DNA of 64,000 bases from contig JAUIRK010000889.1 in NCBI GenBank assembly GCA_030549495.1, positions 1,056,501-1,120,500 on the forward strand. Reading direction: 5' to 3'. Under the pieces are notes generated by a model. That model had not been told where the DNA came from. It saw only the letters and a list, made by a program, of their open reading frames with translations, and searched no databases. The position numbers and the translations under genes are program-made. Positions 55,303 to 64,000 of this stretch are shown in pieces. The DNA comes from Nectonema munidae (Eukaryota > Nematomorpha > Nectonematoida > Nectonematidae). Position 1 is the first letter of the stretch, and each line of letters starts with the position of its first letter.

Positions 55303-56139
55303 TCTATCTATATTATAATAAGCTAGCGTGTGTGTGTGTGTGTGTCTGTGTGTCGCTGGAAGCATTCTGATTGGTTGAAATTATTTATCTATATACGTTT
55401 TGTCTATCTATGTGTTTGAAGCATTCTAATTGGTTCAAATTATTATATGTTTTGTGTGTATTTAAAAACAAATAACTCACAACTAAACCATATATGACCA
55501 TTAGCATCAGACCATATAAAAAATACACACATAAGATATAAATAATTTCAACCAATGAGAATGCTACAAACAATTACATACACAAAACATATATAAATAT
55601 TTCAACCAATTAGAATGCTTCAATTTTTTTTTATATTGATAGCACAATCAATTTTTTCTATTCATTATTACAATTTTCTAATAACATATCGCCCCACAAT
55701 GGATTCTAATACAACCAAAAAAAACTTGAATAGAGCTCATGCTAATTCCAAACCTACTAACAACATTTCTCGGGATATCAACTATATAAATCATCTTACC
55801 CATACCATAAATGTTTTTACCAATGATACTAATGAAACACCCCATGATCTTTATGACTACAATAAGCAAGGGTCTTCTAAAAATTTTTACACAAATCATA
55901 TCTATAACAACATAAGAATCGTTAATTCAATAGTACTGATATTTTTTGATTAAAATCAATCAAATTTTTGATTAGATCAAAAAAAGAATCTTATGTTTCG
56001 AGCGTAGCTTAAACAAAAAAAAACTAGCCGGTCCCGTGGTCGTTTCGAGCGAACCGAATTTAAATTAGCAACTCAAAATACACATTACCCAGAATCCTAT
56101 GTTTCGAGCGCAGCGAGAAACGACCACGGGACCGGCTAG
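55303..56139 (+). mobile_element. Non-autonomous Helitron D, deletion derivative
   Basis: 55307-55911 matches 49106-49710 of the autonomous element (offset 6201; one substitution noticed by eye), including the start of the Rep frame. The sequence then jumps to ATAAGAATCGTTAATTC, which is at 55060 in the autonomous copy, and ends at CTAG 56139. About 5349 bp (49711-55059) are therefore missing. The remaining 5' coding stub ends soon after the junction and is not functional. Confidence 0.9.
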
Positions 56140-56141
56140 TA

Positions 56142-56785
56142 TCTATATTATAATAAGCTAGCGTCTGTGTGTCTGTCTGTGTGTCGCTGGAAGCATTCTG
56201 ATTGGTTGAAATTATTTATATATGTGTTTTGTGTGTATTTTTATATGGTGTGATGAGTTTATATGTGTGTATGTGTTTGAAGCATTCTGATTGGTTTAAA
56301 TTATTATATGTTTTGTGTGTATTTTTATATGTGTGATGAGTTCATATATCTGTAGTGTGAGTGTCGCTTGAAGCATTCTGATTGGTTGAAATATATTTTT
56401 TTATATGGTGTAATAGAAAAATACACAGAAAAGGTACAAATATTCTAAAAACTGACCACAATACCATATAACACTATTAGCAACTCAAAATACACACTAC
56501 AAGAATTCTATGTTTCGAGCGTAGCCTAAACAATAAAAAACTAGCCGGTCCCGTGGTCGTTTTGAGCGAAGCGAATTTGAATTAGCAACTCAATATACAC
56601 ACTACCCAGAATCCTATGTTTCGAGCGCAGCCTAAATAATAAAAACTAGCCCGTCCCGTGGTCGTTTTGAGCGAAGCGAATTTGAATTAGCAACTCAATA
56701 TACACACTATCCAGAATCCTATGTTTCGAGCGCAGCGAGAAACACTGTTTCGAGCGAAGCGAGAAACGACCACGGGACCGGCTAG
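56142..56785 (+). mobile_element. Non-autonomous Helitron E, 644 bp
   Basis: 5' TCTATATTATAATAAGC, GT microsatellite, repeated GAAGCATTCTGATTGGTT motifs, two internal reversed terminus copies (near 56540 and 56645), and 3' GACCACGGGACCGGCTAG. Close relative of copy C. Confidence 0.85.
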
Positions 56786-57218
56786 TATATTTAGAAATAA
56801 GTAAATACAGCTTCCAAGCCAGAAAGGGAAGCTTTCTTAGAGAACTGGACTAGGTAGAACTTGTACATTTTTGTATCTCAAGGGAATTCCATAGAGGTGT
56901 TTCTGCTCCTTTGTCTTCCTTTATTGAAATGCTTGAGTTGATATGATTTCAGATATCCAGTATTTATATTCAAAATGGGGTTCTCTGTCAATGTGTACAT
57001 AATATAAAGATAGTAATATTCTGCATATATTCTTCGTGAAGTTTTTCTCATTTTCTTTTTCATTGCTCAATATAAAAAATTAATAAAATTAAAGTGTAGA
57101 TAATCTTAATCAATTGTAAGCACATAATAAAACAATTAGATAGTTCTATAATTTACTTTTTCTAGATATTATATACGTAGTATAGCTACAATCATTTTTT
57201 ATTAATGATTAAAAAAGT
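56786..57218. other. Unassigned AT-rich stretch
   Basis: Nothing recognisable is seen between the Helitron cluster and the piggyBac MITE. Confidence 0.3.
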
Positions 57219-57356
57219 TTAACCCATTTACGACCAATGTTCCTATTTTGGAACATAAGTAATTTCATCTTCGTCTGCTTTTTTCAATAACTTTGAATAT
57301 AAATCGTCTGCGTTTTTTTAGATATCGTCTGCTTTGCTTGGTCTTAAATGGGTTAA
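57219..57356. mobile_element. piggyBac-like MITE, 138 bp
   Basis: TTAACCCATTTACGACCA and GGTCTTAAATGGGTTAA inverted ends, TTAA at both edges, hairpin ATGTTCCTATTTTGGAACAT at 57237-57256, and three TCGTCTGC motifs. Confidence 0.9.
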
Positions 57357-57425
57357 GGAGCCGGAGGCTAAAATATTTTTGCTTCGGAGCCGGAGACAGC
57401 CAATTTTTTCTGGCTTCGAAACCCT
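57357..57425. mobile_element. hAT-like MITE end fragment
   Basis: Reverse complement begins CAGGGTTTCGAAGCCAGAAA and contains two CCGGCTCCGAAG/CCGGCTCC blocks. It looks like a hAT-type end interrupted or bordered by the preceding piggyBac MITE. No partner end is found. Confidence 0.35.
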
Positions 57426-58146
57426 GTTTTTCCTACACAAAAGGCTAAGTGCAGTCATTTTGGGACATAGCTTTCAAACAAAAGTTTTCCATATATGTGC
57501 TCAAAATATATTTATTTCAAAAAATTGCAAACTCAAGTTAAACTCAATAAAAAATTATAAATTTGAGGACGTATTCTGAGGCCAAAATATATAGCTTTTA
57601 TTTAGTAGTAAGTTATACATCAATTACGGGTCTTTGATCCAACATATTAATCGTCAAAAATATTCTATTTTTAAATTCAAGTTTTGACAGAGCTAACTGC
57701 TTGCTTAAGGCATTTGCGAATTCCCAGCGCGCTAACATACCTACGTGGTGCCCAAGGGCAAAAGTTTAAATTAGGTCCCCAGTCTTTGCACCTGTTATGT
57801 TCGGCGTCTGGCCGTAGTTCATTTTTTTTATCATTAGGCAAATTTTAAACACCATTTTTAAATAATAATCTTACAAAATGAAGGATAGGTTTGAGATTAT
57901 TCAATCCCACAACATTTTATGTGTTTTGCTATGACAAGAGTCATTAATAACGCCTTAAAAATTCATATCCATTAGAATTGATAGCAAATATTTGCCGCCA
58001 CAAAGAAGTGTCACTCCTAGAATATGCCCCCCTCTCTCCCTATATGAGAAGCAGTGCAGTAGACTAAAAAAAGTTGGAACTTTTTAGCAAGTTTGGCAAA
58101 ATTATTTCTCTTTAACTATGTAAATGTATCCGTTATAACGAATGTG
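57426..58146. other. Unassigned stretch
   Basis: No supported gene. Contains a GC-richer segment (57715-57830) without recognisable ends. Confidence 0.3.
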
Positions 58147-58250
58147 TTAACCCTTTAACGACCAGAATAATCAGACGATATCTAATGTAAAGCAGACGAT
58201 TTTATTTTTGTAAAGTCGAGATATGTCGACTCTGGCCGTTAACCGGTTAA
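58147..58250. mobile_element. piggyBac-like MITE, 104 bp
   Basis: TTAACCCTTTAACGACCAGA and TCTGGCCGTTAACCGGTTAA are inverted ends with TTAA edges. Hairpin GTCGAGATATGTCGAC at 58215-58230 near the right end, and CAGACGAT motifs inside. Confidence 0.75.
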
Positions 58251-58685
58251 GCAGAAATTTGTGATTGAGGCTGTCAGATCGCCAGTGAAAAATAAGGCCA
58301 AACTTTTTAGAGTGTGGAAGAAAGCGAGTGTTTGCGTGCATACAATTTGATAATTTGAATGAAGTTTGGCTGATTAAAATAAAACAGCTACACCATTTTT
58401 TACGAGTTCATGAAATGTAGCCTCTAATGTTCAAATTACATCATTTGAATGACGTACCATAACAATTCTTTTCTTGTTGTTTTTACATTTATTCAGTATT
58501 CAAATTAACGTCCTATTTAAATTTCATTTTTGAAAAAAGGCGTATCAGACATTTTTTTAACCCACCATAAAGCCGTCTCATATTAAGTAATTAACTCTTT
58601 TTTTTCGCGGCTGCTTATTTATTATATTCACAGCTATCCTATATAACTATAGAACACTCTTCTATTCGCCGCAATCTGAGGAGGC
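58251..58685. other. Unassigned AT-rich stretch
   Basis: No gene recognised before the LINE endonuclease fragment. Confidence 0.3.
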
Positions 58686-58689
58686 GCTC

Positions 58690-59720
58690 TGTAGCTTAGA
58701 GTGTAGCTTAGTCACCATTGCTGGTTTACAAACGCCCGCACAGTGTTAGGCCCCCGCAATTGACTGGAGATGTTAACGCTCATTCTAAAGCATGGTACTC
58801 ACTCAGCCTAAACAAATAGCGGGAGAACATATGAGCTCAAATATAAATCACATTCTATCCTCATACATACAAACAAACCAATTAGACTTCCAACCTCTCT
58901 CACAGAATTTACACATCAACAACCAACTTCACCGGATATTACAGGAATACTTACCCACTTATTACATAAGACCAAATGGCAAACGTTAACGCATCTTTCA
59001 TCCAATCATCTCCCTATACTCACCAGTATAAGCAAACAAAACATAAAGAATCTCTTAAAACACACTAACTACAACAAAGCTAGATGGGATCATTTTCATA
59101 CACACATTGGAAATGATATTAAAAAAGATATACAACATTTATATCACACAGACATTCATACGCTCAATAACTTTTAACTAAGTACATTCATGAAGGCGAT
59201 AAATTATACATACCAAGTAACAATCATAAAAGTCAAAAACCTCCACCTTTTGACATAATATCGCTTATAACTAAAAGAGATACTCTTCGACATATTAACC
59301 ATAAAGACCCAGAAATTCATACATTAACCCATTTAAGACCAAGCAAAGCAGACGATATCTAAAAAACGCAGACCATTTATATTCAAAGTCATTGAAAAAA
59401 GCAGACGAAGATGAAATTACTTATCTTCCAAAATAGGAACATTGGTCGTAAATGGGTTAATAATATCTTGTTCTAACATGACAAAATTACAAACGTTACA
59501 AAACAGCACTGCGCCTATCAACAGGCCACACTTTAGATACCAACACACATCTGCACACAGAATCCACAGAAATGACTTATCATATTTTTTGTTGAATAAA
59601 AGCTCCAGATTTCAGTTTTTCTTTTATTCAAACGACAATTTTATTCAACAACTGAATTCTAATATGGATAAAATCATCAGTCCCAATGTTCCTGCCAATG
59701 AAGAATAAAGTGGAAGGTTA
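58690..59720 (+). mobile_element. LINE endonuclease fragment with deleted RT
   Basis: GDVNAHSKAWYSLS near 58770 is the G-D-x-N-A-H-S-x-x-W block of LINE apurinic endonucleases. It is followed by IRPNGKR and HLPILTSI, the C-terminal S-D-H-x-P-I-like block, with frame changes. RDTLRHINHKDPEIHT (about 59280) continues the region after the endonuclease. After the MITE (59324-59460) MTKLQTLQNS (about 59477) belongs to the LINE thumb or C-terminal region, so the RT has been deleted. The family is probably Jockey-like. Confidence 0.6.
59324..59460. mobile_element. piggyBac-like MITE inserted in a LINE
   Basis: TTAACCCATTTAAGACCA and TGGTCGTAAATGGGTTAA are inverted ends with TTAA edges. Reverse orientation of the family at 57219. 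The hairpin near the right end has one mismatch. GCAGACGA motifs occur internally. Confidence 0.9.
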
Positions 59721-60529
59721 TGGAAACATTGGTTTTGATGTTTCACATACTACCTTGATTTGAACTCAATCCAAACAAGCTATTAAGCAATTGGAAAGAG
59801 CATATGTCAAGTCACCCAATGAAGTCCATGCAAGGGACCAACTTTCAACACGCGTTCAACTACACGACGAAACCGTGGACTCCGTTTTTCAATCCTTGAA
59901 AGTGTTGTTTTTAAACGCCAACTTTAAAGCAGTAACGTCCGACCAACATAGGGATCTTTTTATAAGGGATTCCTTCATTTCTGGATTAAAAAATAGTTCT
60001 ATCCGAACAATACTTCTGGAGAACCCAAGCTTAGAACTCGGTACAGCCGTTAACCAAACTAGAGCCATGGAACAAGCCATAAATAGAAAAGGTCAAATAC
60101 ATTAGCACTTGCAACGGCCTCAAAAGATAATCCTACAGATAAACTTGATATGACGTTTTTTTCTAACGCCATGCCGGACTCGGTGCTTTTTTGTCATTTT
60201 AAAACAAAGTTAGTTTTCTACATAAAGTTCATAATATCAAACAGCATAGCTGGAAACATATATTTTAGCAAAATTAAAAGATAAAGATTTTAATTTATCA
60301 CTTTTTTTTCGAAATTTTTTCAAATGGATTAACGCCATCTAAGTTCATAAAAATGTTTTATGAGTATGATCTCAGTATAGTTTTCTTATACGAATTAGGT
60401 CAAAATTATGACACTTATAAACATCACAACCATTCAATGAAATGTTTTTACTTTGCATTGATAGATATGCAATCAAAATGAGACATACGTTAGCACATGA
60501 ACATAATTGTAAACAAAATTCCGCGACAT

Positions 60530-60772
60530 CACTGCAACAGCAGATATATAGATTTATTGTGAATGTTTGATCCACAATTTATTCTAAGCCAGTTGCCAAA
60601 GTGTCATTTAAATCATAGACGGGACAACACTGTAACAGAAGCTAAATAGATAAAATTGTGAACGTTTACTTGCGCATCATCTGTTGTGTTTCATCTAACA
60701 CTGCAACATCAGCTATATAGATTTATTATTGTCAACCTTTGCATGCGAATCATCAGGCGTGTTTCATCCATT
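60530..60772. repeat. Short tandem repeat, about 71-98 bp units
   Basis: CACTGCAACAGCAGATATAT (60530), CACTGTAACAGAAGCTAAAT (60628) and CACTGCAACATCAGCTATAT (60699) begin three related units that continue with ATAGATTTATT. Probably a leader repeat of the adjacent piggyBac element. Confidence 0.55.
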
Positions 60773-60990
60773 ACCACAATTTATTGATTTTATTTGATAA
60801 TATTGTATATTTGATTGGAGCACAAGAAGATTTTTAAGGAAGTTGTGTGTGAGATTTGTGAAGCTACGAAACACAGCAACGTTTATTTTCCTTGCTACGT
60901 CACAGAATACTGATTTATCACAAACATAATTTTTTCTATTTGTAAACTTGTTGAATATTTCCTCCATACGTTGTGAGTCTTTCCTCAACT

Positions 60991-61946
60991 ATGTCTTCAT
61001 CCGATTTTTCTGAAACTTATGAAGAAAGTTCTTGAGGCCAAGAATCTTCTACTTTTTCATCTTTAAGTTTTTCCTGTGAAATTGATGGGAACTTGACTGC
61101 TCCTGACCTGACAGAATTTTCATGGGAACCTAGGCTCAGTGATACGGTCCGGAGAGAAAGACTCAATATTAGAAATGTTTATAACAGGCCTCCTGGACCT
61201 ACCTAAAGGTGTTGCGAAAAACATAAGATATATCTGCATACATCCCAAAAAGACATGCAAAGCGAAATTTTAAAGTTGTTTACATATTATCTTCGCAGCA
61301 CAAAAATGTTAAAACTAGCGATGTTTTATCCAAGCCTGAAAGCTTACTCTGCTACAATAAAAATAAAGGAAGGGTTAACGTAGCTAATAAGATGTTGAAA
61401 GCTTACAGATCTTATAAGACTAATAGACGGTGGCCATTTACTGCCTTTTGCAACTACCTTGACATGAGTGTTTTGAATTCTTGGATTATTGCAAAATTCA
61501 ACTCACCCGATGACTTCCCTAACACAAAAAGCAGTGGAAGAAAATGTTTCATATGGAAACTAGAGTTCTGTTTAGCTGAAGAGTCAATGAAGATAAGAGC
61601 AATGCTTTCCGAATTGCCTTTAGACATCAAGTATATTCTTTCATACTATGGCTTTGAAAACCGCAACGAATCAGAACCAACGACCTCCAAAATAACATCT
61701 TGTTAGTATGTGTTTCCTAAAAGAAGCAGAACTTCCAGAAAGTGTGATAAATGTAAACCAATCGTCTGCAAACTGCATTTAAAAGTTTGTTTCAATTGTT
61801 GAAATTTTAACTCCATCTATAACTTTTTTGTTAAGTGAATTTTTGGGTTTTTTAGTCAATAAATTTTTTTCTCAATTAATTTATCCATTTTTTTCAGTAT
61901 GAGTTTTGAGGTAATCAATCATTGAGGTCCGTCAAGCGAGGGTTAG
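60991..61946 (+). mobile_element. piggyBac-like element, catalytic core deleted, inside Gypsy fossil
   Basis: An N-terminal frame MSSSDFSETYEESS starts at 60991 with the serine/acidic start typical of piggyBac transposases, followed by RPPGPT near 61190. After a deletion the conserved end appears: SLLCYNKNKGRVNVANKMLK, AYRSYKTNRRWPFTAFCNYL, DMSVLNSWIIAKF (about 61340-61505). The Cys-His tail follows: RKCDKCKPIVCKLHLKVCFN then C and stop (61725-61802). The right end is CCGTCAAGCGAGGGTTAG. There are at least three stops or frame changes, and the central D-D-D core is missing. The left TTAA end is not located. Confidence 0.75.
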
Positions 61947-62236
61947 GCTCAAAGTGCAAAGCTTTTCTGGACATCAGAAGTACTGTCAATTTCATGGATA
62001 GAGATACCACAGTGGGTTTAAAGTTAAAGTTATATCTAGCAAAGAAAGAGTAAGAATGGCTTCTAGCAAATTTAAATTGTAAGCGTTAGGAAAAGTTCCT
62101 GTTTTCTTACAAATCCAGAACAAACACTACAGAAATAAAGAATTTCTCGTCTTTTCTGATTTATGCAAGCAAGAAATTCTAGGAATTCGTGTCATCTTTC
62201 CCTCTGAACAACCGGCAAAGAAGAGTAATAGAGTCT

Positions 62237-62310
62237 TTAACCCTTAATTTGTATGCATATTTTAATAACATCATTGATAAGCATGGGTCTAATGGACCCA
62301 AACATTTTTG
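62237..62310 (+). mobile_element. Isolated piggyBac-like end
   Basis: TTAACCCTTAATTTGTATGC at 62237 with a hairpin GGGTCTAATGGACCC at 62285-62299. The spacing resembles the right end of the element at 13692-14276 (hairpin about 45 bases from TTAA). The partner end is lost, possibly in the homopolymer block. Confidence 0.5.
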
Positions 62311-62499
62311 TACATATAAATTTTTTTCTTCACCTTAGTCTTATATATGAAAAGAGATGATTTTAAACTCACAAAAATATATAAAAAAAAATATACTTAG
62401 TAAAAAAAATTTTTTTTACCTTGGAATTTGGGTGGATGGAGGGGATGGGTTGAGAGGTAGGTTAGGTGGGTGGTGGGTTGTTTGTGTGTAAGTATTTTT

Positions 62500-62868
<369 letters not shown>

Positions 62869-64000
62869 AATAAAGTATGAAATTTTGAATTCAGCTTTGC
62901 GTGCAATTGAAAAAGGTAAGCCATTGGTTGTGGAGATGCTTCAGAGAAAACGATCGCAGCTGAACTTTTACAAGAAGGAAGACCAGTTTCCTTCTTCTAA
63001 AACTCTCAGCCAAACAGACAAAAATTCGACATTGGAAACACTTTCTGATTGGATAACATTTCAGGGTAGTTTCGGATCAGAAAAGGTAGCAATAAAATGC
63101 TTCGTTAGCGCCTTGATAGCTTCGTGCTCATTTGATATCAAATATCGCTTGAGATTTGACAATTTATCAGCGAATACATTGCCAAGATCTTGTTTTATTA
63201 CAAGAGACACAACTGACTTAAAAGAACCCCATAACAACTTACCGTTTCATCGAGGGGTAAGCATCACTTTATAAGAAAAAATAATTTACCGTTTGCAATG
63301 AATGGAATTAAAGTTCTAACAAAAACGGCCAAGTTTGTTTTAAATGCAAAGCAAGATTTTATAAATCAAATAGCCATCACATTGGCAGATTATTAATTGA
63401 CTTTAAAGTTCCCTTGCATCAGAAGGTAAAAATAAATATATTCTCACTATCATTGATTACTCAAGATTCCCATTTGCTTACGCCTGTAAAGACCTTATGG
63501 CAGACACTGTCATCAAATGTTTGCAAGATTTATTTACGATGTTTGGGCAAACTAAATACTTACATTCAGATTGGAGGAAGTCGTTTGTTTCAAACCAACT
63601 TAAAATTTTCTTTTAGGTAAAGGAATCGCGTCTACATTTACAGCAGCCTATATTCCCCAAGGCAACTCACGATGTGAATGCTACAACGGCATCATTTGGA
63701 GAACCATTACTCTAGCCACTAAAAAACTTGGGCTGCCTATTGAAAAGTGGGGAGAAGTTCTTACAGACTGCCTTAATGTCCTCAGAACCTTTTTGAATAC
63801 ATCAACTAACCAAACTCCACACGATAGAATGTTTACATTTCAAAGAAACACCATTAACAAAGAGGTTCCATCGTGACTATCTAATTCAAAAACAGCCTGG
63901 ATAAAGATATTTCCTATCTTATCCAAAGCTAAGCTTAAAGTAGAATTTTTTGCCATCTTGGGGTAAGTCCACAATGTGCAAGAGTAAGATTTCAAGATGG

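Noticed and set aside
55615-55953. 112-residue ORF identical to the start of RepHel
   Set aside because: Truncated copy in Helitron D. It ends shortly after the deletion junction and lacks every catalytic domain.

Overview
The window is AT-rich, intron-poor eukaryotic DNA, almost entirely transposable elements, with three recognisable animal genes embedded in it. The genes are ASCC2 (16437-18221, +), NOP10 (23557-23751, -) and UQCR10 (36404-36583, -). The mix of hAT, piggyBac, Tigger/pogo, Helitron, Jockey/I-like and CR1-like LINEs, DIRS-like and Gypsy fossils, and tRNA-derived SINEs fits an invertebrate, plausibly an arthropod. The species cannot be fixed from the sequence alone.

Layout. 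1-5100: satellite-like repeat, then a Jockey/I-like LINE whose RNase H region was split by a 2.8-kb hAT element with a perfect 8-bp target duplication. 5.6-16.4 kb: hAT MITEs, three LINE fragments, two decayed piggyBac elements, a Tigger fragment, SINEs and a second satellite block. 16.4-18.2 kb: ASCC2. 21.0-22.5 kb: a second hAT. 23.5-24.0 kb: NOP10 and a possible small exon. 25.9-28.3 kb: LINEs and a MITE. 28.8-34.2 kb: a DIRS-like fossil abutting a third hAT-type transposase. 34.6-36.2 kb: a second copy of the first LINE family. 36.3-36.9 kb: UQCR10 and a divergent unknown ORF. 37-46.5 kb: MITEs, a SINE, a Tigger transposase, a third LINE copy and an orphan exon candidate. 46.7-56.8 kb: a Helitron cluster. 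57-64 kb: piggyBac MITEs, a LINE endonuclease fragment and a Gypsy fossil carrying a piggyBac insertion, running off the window edge.

Most striking region. The Helitron cluster holds a 6.2-kb autonomous element with one uninterrupted Rep-helicase frame, whereas almost everything around it is decayed. It is flanked head-to-tail by short non-autonomous copies, one of which is the same element with about 5.35 kb removed. Upstream, two same-orientation Helitrons repeated with a 563-bp period lie between two 312-bp inverted arms that look identical by eye. A second recurring pattern is the TTAA-flanked piggyBac-like ends: each carries a short hairpin just inside the terminus whose sequence differs between families while its geometry is kept.

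The host genes do not form a functional unit: a ubiquitin-binding repair and ribosome-rescue subunit, an H/ACA snoRNP subunit and a complex III subunit. All three are compact, with polyadenylation signals close to their stops. Percent identities were judged by eye and no searches were run.
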